Positions 34,295-43,126 of a stretch of 64,000 nt of DNA are shown here, in pieces. Within the stretch, counting starts at the first letter, position 1, and the number at the start of each line of letters is the position of its first letter. The translations under genes were made by a program, and so were the position numbers. The notes below the pieces were generated by a model, which saw nothing but the letters and a program-made list of their open reading frames with translations, made no database searches and had not been told where the DNA came from. The stretch lies in NCBI GenBank assembly GCA_902788865.1, contig CADALZ010000005.1:1-64000 (forward strand). The letters run 5' to 3'. This DNA comes from an uncultured Bacteroidales bacterium (GTDB lineage: Bacteria > Bacteroidota > Bacteroidia > Bacteroidales > Bacteroidaceae).

Positions 34295-35959
34295 TCAATA
34301 ATTAAAACTGCTCCCTCCGAAAAATTCGCGCAGCAGTGAGGTAGGCGGAATATCCTTATCCTTCACGGGCTGGAAGTAGCGCAGGAACTTCAGTAAGCGG
34401 TGTGCCTCTGAGTAAGCCTCACAATTCTGAGGCACTTCCCTCAGCACTGGCTCTACATGCGGACGCAGCACTGCCATCTCGAAGAGCAAGGCAGAGTTGA
34501 ACGTGACATCGGCATTCTCTTGGAATGGGAAGATCCACTTGTCCTCCCCATGGCGCACACTGGGCCAGCGCATGATGGTCTGCTCTGCCGAATAGCCACG
34601 ATAGAGATAGTCGCGCAAGATGCGACGAATCAAACGATTATCGGTGGTAGGTATCCAGTTGTGATCATCCAGAGAGATGGTGGTCAGTGCAGACACATAG
34701 ATCTTATACTTATTGACATCGGGGATGTGTGGGGTGAGGTCTGGATTCAACGCATGATTTCCTTCCATTACCAGAATCATGTTGGGGCTCAGCTTCAGCT
34801 TCTCCCCTCTATATTCCCGCAAGCCCGTAGTGAAGTTATAGGTAGGCAGTGCCACCTCTTCCCCTTCTAGGAGGGCCTTCATTTGTGCGTTGAACAACTC
34901 CAAGTCGAGTGCATACAGGCTCTCGAAATCGTATTCTCCATGCTCATCGAGTGGCGTGTCTGCACGATTGAGGAAGTAGTTGTCCAGCGAGATAGGGTAA
35001 GGTATCAAACCATTGGCCATGAGTTGCACGCTCAGTCGCTTGCTGAAGGTAGTCTTTCCCGAAGAAGAAGGGCCAGAGATGAGTACCAGTTTCACAGGTT
35101 CGTCGGTCTGGCAACGCCTATAGATTTCATCGGCCATATGAGTGATTTGCTTCTCCTGCAGAGCCTCCACCACATTGATGAGCATCGTGGCATGCCCCTC
35201 CATGCACGCATGGTTAAGGTCGCCTACATTGCCCATGCCACCTATCTCTTCCAAGCGCAGATGCTCCTTGAAGGCTGCAAACATCTTCTCTTGACGGATA
35301 GGCATGCGCAACTGCTGCGGATGCTTCATGTCGGGAACAAGCAATAGCAGTCCGTCTTCATATTTCAAGAGGTCGAACAGGTATATATAAGCCGTACTAG
35401 GCAGCAAGCTGCCGTAATAATAATCGGTGGTATCGCCCAATTTATAATAACGCGTGTAGAGCAATTTGGATGTTTCGAGCAAACGAACTTTATCTATGCG
35501 GTTCTGATTGCGAAACAATGCAATGGCATCTTCGGTGTGGCACTCTACCTGCTCAAAAGGAATGTCGGCACTGACGATGTCTTGCATCTTCCGCTTGATG
35601 GCCTGCACATCTTCTTCTGTCACACCCCTGCCTATGCGGAGGTCGCAAAAGTAGCCATTAGAGACTGGATGCTCCATCAAGATTTTTCCTTTTGGGAAAA
35701 GTTCGGTCACTGCTTTATAAAGCACAAAGCACACCGAGCGCACATAGGTGCGCATGCCTTCGGAAGTAGTGAGGTCTAGAAACTCTACGTCTTTATTGTT
35801 ATAGACTCTGTAGTTAAGTTCCTTCGTGGTATTGTTTACCAGTGCACATGCCACTTGATGAGGTAGCTTGATGCCTATCTGCTGATAGATCTCCAGCAGT
35901 GAACTTCCGTTTTCTACGCTGTAGTAAGTATTGTTGTTCTTACAGTAAATCTGTAACAT
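34295..35959 (-). CDS. Nucleoside kinase with TGS/ThrRS-like N-terminal region
   Basis: 554 residues. The N-terminal part (residues about 1-60) resembles a TGS domain and the segment to about 250 resembles the second additional domain of threonyl-tRNA synthetase (MEHPVSNGYFCDL). It is followed by a uridine-kinase-like P-loop domain with Walker A GPSSSGKTTFSKRL near residue 295 and NYFLNR, DFESLYALDLELF. Bacteroidales orthologues are annotated as nucleoside kinase. The substrate and the role of the ThrRS-like half are not established from sequence. Confidence 0.85.
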   Translation of the reverse strand: MLQIYCKNNNTYYSVENGSSLLEIYQQIGIKLPHQVACALVNNTTKELNYRVYNNKDVEFLDLTTSEGMRTYVRSVCFVLYKAVTELFPKGKILMEHPVSNGYFCDLRIGRGVTEEDVQAIKRKMQDIVSADIPFEQVECHTEDAIALFRNQNRIDKVRLLETSKLLYTRYYKLGDTTDYYYGSLLPSTAYIYLFDLLKYEDGLLLLVPDMKHPQQLRMPIRQEKMFAAFKEHLRLEEIGGMGNVGDLNHACMEGHATMLINVVEALQEKQITHMADEIYRRCQTDEPVKLVLISGPSSSGKTTFSKRLSVQLMANGLIPYPISLDNYFLNRADTPLDEHGEYDFESLYALDLELFNAQMKALLEGEEVALPTYNFTTGLREYRGEKLKLSPNMILVMEGNHALNPDLTPHIPDVNKYKIYVSALTTISLDDHNWIPTTDNRLIRRILRDYLYRGYSAEQTIMRWPSVRHGEDKWIFPFQENADVTFNSALLFEMAVLRPHVEPVLREVPQNCEAYSEAHRLLKFLRYFQPVKDKDIPPTSLLREFFGGSSFNY

Positions 35960-35979
35960 AGCTATTGGCGGATGAAAAA

Positions 35980-36005
35980 TAAAGCCCCCAAACAGAGGGC
36001 TTTAT
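35980..36005 (-). terminator. Terminator of the rubredoxin gene
   Basis: AAAGCCCTCTGTTTGGGGGCTTT on the minus strand forms a seven-base G+C stem followed by ATTTTT, 19 bases after the rubredoxin stop. Confidence 0.75.
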
Positions 36006-36023
36006 GTGTTCTTTTAAATGTAG

Positions 36024-36185
36024 TTATGCTTCTTTCTCAAAGTCTTCTTTACCAACACCACAGAGAGGGCACACCCAATCTTCTGGAAGAGCTTCGAAAG
36101 GAGTTCCTGGCTCGATGCCATTATCAGGATCACCTACTTCAGGATCATACACATAGCCACATACGGTGCAAACAAATTTGTCCAT
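36024..36185 (-). CDS. Rubredoxin
   Basis: A 53-residue rubredoxin, at the standard length. The two knuckles CTVCG (Cys6, Cys9) and CPLCG (Cys39, Cys42) coordinate one iron atom, and [14 protein letters not shown] is characteristic. It carries single electrons, often to rubrerythrin or oxygen-reducing flavoproteins in anaerobes. It has its own terminator. Confidence 0.97.
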   Translation of the reverse strand: MDKFVCTVCGYVYDPEVGDPDNGIEPGTPFEALPEDWVCPLCGVGKEDFEKEA

Positions 36186-36356
36186 AGTCTGATTTTTTAA
36201 TTAGTTAGTGATACATGGGCAAAGGAACGAAAAATATTTGAGGAATGCATCAAGAATGGGAAATTATTTTTACGATTTGATGAAAAAAAACTTTTCATTG
36301 GGTTAGAAAGATTAAATGTACTACTTTTGTGGTCGGTATAATAGAATGAAAGAAAA

Positions 36357-38984
36357 ATGACAGAAACAAACCTCGATCTACACGGACTGACCGATGCAGA
36401 AGTGCAGGAGAGCAGGAAACAGCATGGCGTGAACCTGCTCACGCCACCTGTGCGCCCCTCAATGTGGAAACTGTATCTAGAGAAATTCCAAGACCCTGTG
36501 ATTCAGATATTGCTGGTGGCTGCATGTCTTTCTTTGGTGATTTCTATCATCGAGAATGAATATGCAGAGACTATCGGCATCATTGTGGCTATTTTACTGG
36601 CTACGGGCATTGGCTTTCTCTTCGAATATGATGCCAATAAGAAATTCGACCTGCTGAACCAAGTGAATGAAGACACGCTGGTGAAAGTGCGACGCAATGG
36701 CGGTGTGTGCGAGATACCACGCAAAGATCTGGTAGTGGGCGATGTGGTGCTGCTTGAAACGGGCGAAGAAATACCTGCCGATGGTAATCTGGTGGAAGCC
36801 GTGAACCTGCAAGTGAACGAGTCTAACCTCACAGGAGAACCTGTGGTAAACAAGACTGCCAGTCCGGAGCATTTCGATAAGGAGGCTACCTATCCCAGCA
36901 ACCGTCTGCTGCGTGGTACGCTGGTAGTGGATGGACATGCGGGCTATATTATAGATAAGGTGGGTGATGCCACAGAGATAGGCAAAGTGGCAAGGCAGAG
37001 CACTGAGGAGAGTGTGGAGCCTACACCGCTGAACCTACAGCTAGAACGTTTGGCAAAGCTGATAGGAAACGTAGGATTCACAGTGGCAGCTCTGGCCTTT
37101 GGCGTCTTCTTCGTGAAAGATGTGTTGCTCCATTACGACTTTTCCAATTTCCATACCTTCGGCGACTGGATGCCAGCGTTGCAAGACACGCTGCAGTATT
37201 TCATGATGGCGGTGACACTCATCGTTGTGGCAGTGCCAGAAGGACTGCCTATGAGCGTGACGTTGAGTCTGGCACTGAATATGCGCCGCATGCTGAAAAC
37301 TAATAACCTAGTGCGCAAGATGCATGCCTCTGAAACGATGGGTGCTGTGACTGTGATTTGTACCGATAAGACAGGTACACTGACGCAGAACTTGATGCAG
37401 GTGCAAGAGATGGTGAAGTTGGCTCCAGATGTAGTCCCTGATGCATTGTTTCATGAGAGTATAGCCGTCAATTCTACTGCTTTTTTAGAGAAGGCGGAGA
37501 ATGAAAAACCGCATGGCGTGGGAAATCCTACGGAGGTGGCTCTGCTACTCTGGCTTTACGAACAGGGTGTGGATTACCTGAAGCTACGTGAAGAGGCAGA
37601 GATTATAGACCAACTTACATTCTCTACCGAGCGAAAATATATGGCTACGTTGGTGCACTCTAAGGTGAATGGCAAGCGCATGCTTTATGTGAAAGGGGCT
37701 CCCGAGATAGTGCTCTCTCTCTGTTATGAACCTAAGATAGGTTCAAAGGCGATAGATGCACAGTTGCTGGCTTTCCAAGAACGTGCGATGCGTACCTTGG
37801 GCTTTGCTTGCCGGGAAGTACAGGCCGATGAGCCTCAAGTTTGTAAGGATCTTATCTCGAAACACGGACTTGCTTTCACGGCCATAGCTGCCATCAGCGA
37901 CCCTGTGCGTGCTGATGTGCCTGCAGCTGTGCAAAAATGCCAACAGGCAGGCATCGATGTGAAGATAGTCACTGGAGATACCCCTGCTACTGCTCGCGAG
38001 ATAGGACGACAGATAGGTCTGTGGAAAGAAACGGACACCGAACGTAATGCTATCACTGGTGCAGATTTTGCCAATTTATCGGATGCAGAGGCACTGGAGC
38101 GAGTGATGGATATAAAGATCATGAGTCGTGCCCGTCCTACGGATAAACAACGCTTGGTGCAGCTTCTGCAGAAGTGTGGGGCAGTGGTGGCTGTAACGGG
38201 TGATGGCACCAATGATGCACCTGCACTGAATCATGCGCAGGTGGGGCTCTCTATGGGAGATGGTACTTCCGTGGCGAAAGAAGCCAGTGACATCACACTT
38301 CTGGATAACTCTTTCCATAGCATAGGTACGGCGGTGATGTGGGGACGCTCACTCTATAAGAATATCCAGCGCTTCATTCTGTTCCAACTTACCATTAACT
38401 TTGTGGCGCTGTTTGCCGTGCTGATAGGTGCTTTCATTGGAACGGAACTGCCTCTTACGGTGACGCAGATGCTTTGGGTGAATCTCATCATGGATACTTT
38501 TGCTGCCTTGGCATTGGCCTCTATTCCGCCAAGTGAAGATGTGATGAAAGAGCAGCCGCGCAAGTCGTCAGACTTTATCATATCACGCACGATGTGGGTA
38601 AATATCTTAGGGGTTGGAGTCTGCTTCCTGGCTTTGCTGCTGGGCATGCTCATGGCCTTCAATGAGATGCCAGGAGGAATGACGGTGCGTCGTCTCACTA
38701 TCTTCTTCACTACGTTTGTGATGCTGCAGTTCTGGAATCTGTTTAATGCGCGTGCCTTTGGAGGAAAAGCCTCGGCACTGAGCCATCTCAGAGAGTCGTA
38801 TGGCTTAGAGCTGGTAGCAGCCATTATCTTGGTAGGGCAGTTCCTCATTGTGCAGTTTGGCGGAGAGGTGTTCCGCACAGAGCCTCTCGATCTGCAGATG
38901 TGGGGAATTATAATAGGAGGCACATCTGTGGTGCTGTGGATAGGCGAAGCAGTGAGGTGCGTCAGAAGATTAACGGATAAGTAA
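36357..38984 (+). CDS. Calcium-type P-type ATPase
   Basis: 875 residues, P2 type. The phosphorylation motif DKTGTLT is at about residues 335-341, the TGES-like actuator loop reads LTGEPV, the membrane motif VPEGLPMSV (PEGL) lies in M4, and TGDGTNDAPAL is the hinge. The plasma-membrane Ca2+-ATPase-like order of N-terminal cytoplasmic segment and ten membrane helices suggests calcium export. Bacterial members of the group sometimes carry other ions, so substrate is inferred. TACTTTTG at 36322-36329 is the likely -7 element. ribF follows 17 bases later. Confidence 0.92.
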   Translation: MTETNLDLHGLTDAEVQESRKQHGVNLLTPPVRPSMWKLYLEKFQDPVIQILLVAACLSLVISIIENEYAETIGIIVAILLATGIGFLFEYDANKKFDLLNQVNEDTLVKVRRNGGVCEIPRKDLVVGDVVLLETGEEIPADGNLVEAVNLQVNESNLTGEPVVNKTASPEHFDKEATYPSNRLLRGTLVVDGHAGYIIDKVGDATEIGKVARQSTEESVEPTPLNLQLERLAKLIGNVGFTVAALAFGVFFVKDVLLHYDFSNFHTFGDWMPALQDTLQYFMMAVTLIVVAVPEGLPMSVTLSLALNMRRMLKTNNLVRKMHASETMGAVTVICTDKTGTLTQNLMQVQEMVKLAPDVVPDALFHESIAVNSTAFLEKAENEKPHGVGNPTEVALLLWLYEQGVDYLKLREEAEIIDQLTFSTERKYMATLVHSKVNGKRMLYVKGAPEIVLSLCYEPKIGSKAIDAQLLAFQERAMRTLGFACREVQADEPQVCKDLISKHGLAFTAIAAISDPVRADVPAAVQKCQQAGIDVKIVTGDTPATAREIGRQIGLWKETDTERNAITGADFANLSDAEALERVMDIKIMSRARPTDKQRLVQLLQKCGAVVAVTGDGTNDAPALNHAQVGLSMGDGTSVAKEASDITLLDNSFHSIGTAVMWGRSLYKNIQRFILFQLTINFVALFAVLIGAFIGTELPLTVTQMLWVNLIMDTFAALALASIPPSEDVMKEQPRKSSDFIISRTMWVNILGVGVCFLALLLGMLMAFNEMPGGMTVRRLTIFFTTFVMLQFWNLFNARAFGGKASALSHLRESYGLELVAAIILVGQFLIVQFGGEVFRTEPLDLQMWGIIIGGTSVVLWIGEAVRCVRRLTDK

Positions 38985-39001
38985 CGTGATAGGCTAAGAT
39001 A

Positions 39002-39907
39002 ATGGAATCGTACTTTGCAACAATAGGCTTCTTTGACGGCGTGCATAGAGGACATAGGGACCTTATCAACCAACTGATAGAAGTAGCCAAGAAGCGGAAG
39101 ATGAAATCTGCGGTGGTGACGTTCAGACAACATCCTCGAAAGGTGTTGAATCAAGACTATCAGCCTCAGCTCCTCACATCGTGCGGTGAGAAAGAATGGC
39201 TCTTAGAGACCACATGCGATATGGATGAATACTTTATGCTCGACTTTACTGTGGAACTGGCAGCCCTCAGTGCCAAAGATTTTATGCAGTTCCTAAGAGA
39301 CAAATATAATGTGAAAGGACTTTTGATAGGATATGACCATAAGTTTGGGCATAATCGCTCTGAAGACTTTGACGATTATGTGCGCTACGGAAAAGAGCTT
39401 GGCATCGAGGTATTGCAGGCCAAACCGTTTAAGACACAGACAGGCTTAACGGTAAGTTCTTCCATCATTCGTCAGTTTGTAAAAGAAGGTAATATGAGAG
39501 AAGCAGCTTTAAATTTGGGTTGTGACTATCTTATAAGTGGCACGGTGGTTCATGGGCATCAGATAGGACGCACTATAGGTTTCCCTACAGCGAATATCAA
39601 ACTCGACGAGGATGACAAGCTATTGCCTCCCGATGGCGTGTACGGAGTGAGGGTACTTGTGGACGATGGGCTACATCCAGGAATGATGAATATAGGTAAG
39701 CGTCCAACAGTGGGCAATGGCGATGATCGTAGCATAGAGGTCAATCTTTTCTATTATAAAGAAAATCTCTATGGCAAGTTCCTTAGGGTTTGGGTGATAG
39801 ATCGTGTACGTGAGGAAAAGAAATTCGGCTCTAAGGAAGAATTAGCCACACAATTAAATGAAGACAAGGGAAAAATCGTGCAAATGTTTAACGAGTCAGA
39901 TAACTAA
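39002..39907 (+). CDS. ribF: Bifunctional riboflavin kinase/FAD synthetase
   Basis: 301 residues. The N-terminal nucleotidyltransferase domain shows TIGFFDGVHRGHRDLINQ (HxGH), GYDHKFGHNRSEDF and SSSIIRQFVKEG. The C-terminal flavokinase domain shows GRTIGFPTANIKL and GVYGVRV, MNIGKRPTV. It makes FMN and FAD from riboflavin. It probably shares a transcript with the P-type ATPase before it and the CPBP protease after it. Confidence 0.95.
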   Translation: MESYFATIGFFDGVHRGHRDLINQLIEVAKKRKMKSAVVTFRQHPRKVLNQDYQPQLLTSCGEKEWLLETTCDMDEYFMLDFTVELAALSAKDFMQFLRDKYNVKGLLIGYDHKFGHNRSEDFDDYVRYGKELGIEVLQAKPFKTQTGLTVSSSIIRQFVKEGNMREAALNLGCDYLISGTVVHGHQIGRTIGFPTANIKLDEDDKLLPPDGVYGVRVLVDDGLHPGMMNIGKRPTVGNGDDRSIEVNLFYYKENLYGKFLRVWVIDRVREEKKFGSKEELATQLNEDKGKIVQMFNESDN

Positions 39908-39917
39908 TACTAAAAAG

Positions 39918-40712
39918 ATGAAGAAGGCGATTATCTTAGTTTTGGTGTATTTCCTCATGCAGCTATTGGCTGGCGTGGTAAGCATGGGTGGCGTGTTGGC
40001 TTACCAGTTTATCAAGACAGGTAGCTATGTGACTACAGATATTAGCAGTGAAGCCGTGGTGCCAACCTTGGTACTTGGCATTGTGTTTATGTCGATCATC
40101 TTATGGAAAGGTGGCTATCTACGTCCTTTCAATGAGGTGTGGAACGTGCTTACGCCCTCATATCTGGGATGGACAGCCTTGCTGGGATTTGCATTGATTT
40201 TCTTGATAGACAGCCTGCTCAGTATGTTTGACTTCCTGCCCGATATCATGGAAGAAACGTTCGATGTTTTAGAATCCGGTTGGGTGGGTATCTTTGACGT
40301 ATCCGTGCTTGGCCCTATCCTTGAGGAGATGCTGTTTAGAGGTGCCATCACGCGAGAATTGCTGAAGCATTATAAACCCCAGCATGCCATCTTGTTCTCT
40401 GGCTTGATATTCGGCCTTTTCCACATCAATCCAGCACAGATATTACCTGCTATGCTGATAGGGTTCGTGCTGGCGTGGCTCTATTGGCGCACCAAAAGCA
40501 TCATTCCTGGTATCATCATCCACATTATCAATAATTCACTATCCTGTTACCTTTCCGTTGCTCATCCAGAAGCAGAGAGCATCTTCGACTTGATGGGCGG
40601 AACGGCACCTGTAGCCTTTGGCATTTTGATTGCCCTTGCAGTGGTGTATATCAGCGTAGTGAAACTAAATGCCGTGGAGAAAATCAACTCTGAGGATTCT
40701 CTTTTGTCTTGA
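39918..40712 (+). CDS. CPBP-family intramembrane metalloprotease
   Basis: 264 residues, with about seven hydrophobic segments. The CPBP/Abi motifs are EEMLFRGAITREL (EExxxR), FGLFHIN (FxxxH) and a C-terminal HIINNS. I use the ATG at 39918; the longer frame overlaps ribF. CAAX-protease-like Rce1 homologues in bacteria process or bind membrane peptides. The 3' end overlaps the convergent sufE gene by 29 bases. Confidence 0.88.
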   Translation: MKKAIILVLVYFLMQLLAGVVSMGGVLAYQFIKTGSYVTTDISSEAVVPTLVLGIVFMSIILWKGGYLRPFNEVWNVLTPSYLGWTALLGFALIFLIDSLLSMFDFLPDIMEETFDVLESGWVGIFDVSVLGPILEEMLFRGAITRELLKHYKPQHAILFSGLIFGLFHINPAQILPAMLIGFVLAWLYWRTKSIIPGIIIHIINNSLSCYLSVAHPEAESIFDLMGGTAPVAFGILIALAVVYISVVKLNAVEKINSEDSLLS

Positions 40713-41115
40713 ATGCCAAGGCATACATCCGAATCTGCTTCACCATAGACAGCAGACCATTGCTACGCGTAGGTGATAGGTGTTCGTGCAAACCTATGCG
40801 ATCGATGAAATAAAGGTCGGCATTAAGGATCTCTTCTGGAGTATGTCCAGAGAGCACCTTGATGAGCAATGCGATGATGCCTTTCACGATGAGTGCATCA
40901 CTCTCTGCTTGGAAAACGATGTTTCCGTCTATATAGTCGGCATGCAGCCACACCCTACTTTGGCAACCCTCAATGAGGTTGCTCTCTGTCTTGTACTTCT
41001 CGTCCAGTGGAGCCTGCTCGTTGCCTAAGTCGATAAGCAACTGATAGCGGTCCATCCAGTCGTCAAAATCGCTGAATTCGGCTATGATTTCGTCTTGTAT
41101 CTCGTTGATAGTCAT
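40684..41115 (-). CDS. SufE-family sulfur acceptor
   Basis: 143 residues with the SufE fold: the reactive Cys in LIEGCQSRVWLHA, then AESDALIVKGIIALLI and LSPTRSNGLLSMVKQIRMYA at the end. SufE takes persulfide sulfur from SufS and passes it on to SufBCD. No other suf gene is nearby. It is convergent with the CPBP gene and overlaps it by 29 bases. Confidence 0.92.
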   Translation of the reverse strand: MTINEIQDEIIAEFSDFDDWMDRYQLLIDLGNEQAPLDEKYKTESNLIEGCQSRVWLHADYIDGNIVFQAESDALIVKGIIALLIKVLSGHTPEEILNADLYFIDRIGLHEHLSPTRSNGLLSMVKQIRMYALAFKTKENPQS

Positions 41116-41132
41116 AATCTCTCCTAAACTAA

Positions 41133-42125
41133 TTATTTCTCACTATAAATCACCTGAAGCAGTGTCTGCCCCACAGCTTGCAAAGTCTGACGATCGATGG
41201 CATCCATGTCATCCCTCACGGTATGCCAATGTTCGAAGAAACTGTATTGGTCGCTTGTAGCAATGATGTCGATGGTAGGGATATGAGCCAATTTATTCAC
41301 AAACAAATGATCATCAGTGGCACCACCACCGTCTTGTTTCTTGAAATACCTGCCAAAGCCCAGTTTATCGGCAGTACGCCACACTTTTCGGTTTACATCT
41401 TTGGCATACATCTCCGAGTAGTATTCATACTTGAATGTGGCATCCTTGCCACCCACCATGTCCAGCAAAATGCCATAGCGGGCACTATAGCCCTGAATAT
41501 GAGGATTGCGTGCCCAATATTGTGAACCTAAGCACCAGTGTTCTTCTTTATGCTCGCCATTATAATCCCTATGCGTGCCATAATCCTCGGCATCGAAGAA
41601 GATGATGTCAACGCCTATGGATGGGGCTTGCTGTTGCAATTGTCGGGCCACCTCCATCAAGATGCCTACACCGCTGGCTCCATCATTGGCACCCAAAATA
41701 GGCGTGAAGTGCTTCTGGGGATCAGGGTCATTGTCTGCCCAAGGGCGACTGTCCCAGTGCGAGAATAAAGCTACGCGCTTTTTACTCTCAGGATTGAACG
41801 CTCCAATGATGTTGCGTGCATTCAGCAGTTTCCCGTCATAGCTGGATACAGAGGCTTGCTGTACATACAGCTTTGCTCCGAACTTCTCCAACTGTTGGAT
41901 AAGGTAGTCGCCACAAGCCTGATGTGCTTCTGTATTGGGAACACGAGGACCAAAGTCCACTTGGCTCTTCACGTAGTGGTAAGCACTGTCGGCATTGAAT
42001 ACAGGTACATTCTCTGTACTAAAAGTCTCGTCCTCGGCATATCCCGCTTGCTGACTACTGCCACAAGCGGCCATGTTTAGTATCAGCCATGCCGTAAGTA
42101 TGGAGAAAGTGTAAGGGATGTTCAT
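41133..42125 (-). CDS. M28-family lipoprotein, glutaminyl cyclase-like
   Basis: 330 residues with a lipobox (LNMAAC). The M28 zinc-peptidase fold is clear: VDFGPRVPNTEAHQACGDYL, the metal ligands in FSHWDSRPWAD (His) and ILGANDGASGV (Asp), the catalytic Glu in FFDAEDYG, and DDHLFVNKLAHIPTIDIIA near the end. The pattern fits glutaminyl-peptide cyclotransferases, which form N-terminal pyroglutamate, more than aminopeptidases. The start overlaps the LD-carboxypeptidase stop in an ATGA. Confidence 0.8.
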   Translation of the reverse strand: MNIPYTFSILTAWLILNMAACGSSQQAGYAEDETFSTENVPVFNADSAYHYVKSQVDFGPRVPNTEAHQACGDYLIQQLEKFGAKLYVQQASVSSYDGKLLNARNIIGAFNPESKKRVALFSHWDSRPWADNDPDPQKHFTPILGANDGASGVGILMEVARQLQQQAPSIGVDIIFFDAEDYGTHRDYNGEHKEEHWCLGSQYWARNPHIQGYSARYGILLDMVGGKDATFKYEYYSEMYAKDVNRKVWRTADKLGFGRYFKKQDGGGATDDHLFVNKLAHIPTIDIIATSDQYSFFEHWHTVRDDMDAIDRQTLQAVGQTLLQVIYSEK

Positions 42126-43051
42126 TTTAGTATCGTAAGTTTAGTTTGTTTTCCAACTTCAAGTTTCACACGACTACCCTCTATCAGCGGATAGTTGGCT
42201 GTTACATGTCCCACTGGGAATCCGAAGCAGATAGGAATATGGTATTCTTTCACCACATCGGCCAAGGCTCCATAGAGCTCCTTTCCGAGCCCCATGTTCT
42301 CGGTGTATTCCGTAAACTGTCCGATGATGAGGCCTTTAATACGTTCCAACACACCGCCTATTTTCAAGTTATAAAGCATGCGTTCTACGGCATGCGGACG
42401 TTCCCCTACATCTTCCAAGAAAAGGATGGTGTCATCGGCAGGAATGTCATAAGGGGTTCCACGCAGTCCGTAATACACCGCAAAATTGCCTCCACGCAAG
42501 ATGCCTTCAGCCTTTCCCTTATGATTGAGGCGGTGGGCCTCACAGGTATAAGTGATGAGGCTCTTGCGGTCTTGGCATTCTCCGAAGAGTAAGCGGCGCA
42601 TGGCTTCTGCAGCAAAGCCGTCGGTAGGCTCTTCTGCCAGATGGCGTGCCATAGGACCATGCAGCGAGGCAAAGCCTTGCTGCTGGAAATAGCAGTGCAG
42701 GGCTGTGATGTCACTGAATCCAATCAGCCACTTGGGATGTTCGCGAAACTTGGAGAAATCCAGTTTTCCCATGAGGTGCTGAGCTCCATATCCACCACGG
42801 CTGCAAAGGATGACTTTGGCGGTTTCATCGTCCATGGCTGCTTGAAGGTCTTTCAAACGCACACGGATAGTGCCTGCAAAAGAGGCATAGCTATCTGCGT
42901 AGTGGGGAGCCACTTTCACACGTAGTCCCCATGAAGCCAACCGTTTCCATGCCTTGGCCACAATCTCACGTTCTATCTTCCCAGAAGGGGAGATGATAAT
43001 GACTTTATCGCCTTTTTCCAAGAAAGGAGGATATGTCAGTGCTTCCATCAT
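42122..43051 (-). CDS. LD-carboxypeptidase (S66)
   Basis: 309 residues of the LdcA family, which trims the terminal D-Ala from tetrapeptide stems of recycled murein. The nucleophile Ser is in ILCSRGGYGAQHLM; LIGFSDITALH and the catalytic Glu and His (FLEDVGERPHAVERML; FPVGHVTANYPLI) are present. It begins with ATG ATG at 43051/43048. It is co-transcribed with the M28 lipoprotein gene by a four-base overlap. Confidence 0.9.
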   Translation of the reverse strand: MMEALTYPPFLEKGDKVIIISPSGKIEREIVAKAWKRLASWGLRVKVAPHYADSYASFAGTIRVRLKDLQAAMDDETAKVILCSRGGYGAQHLMGKLDFSKFREHPKWLIGFSDITALHCYFQQQGFASLHGPMARHLAEEPTDGFAAEAMRRLLFGECQDRKSLITYTCEAHRLNHKGKAEGILRGGNFAVYYGLRGTPYDIPADDTILFLEDVGERPHAVERMLYNLKIGGVLERIKGLIIGQFTEYTENMGLGKELYGALADVVKEYHIPICFGFPVGHVTANYPLIEGSRVKLEVGKQTKLTILK

Positions 43052-43126
43052 TCGCTTAGTTTTATTATCAAAGAAGGAAGAGAACCGTGAGCTCTCTTCC
43101 TTCTATATTATATATAAGGTAAACTA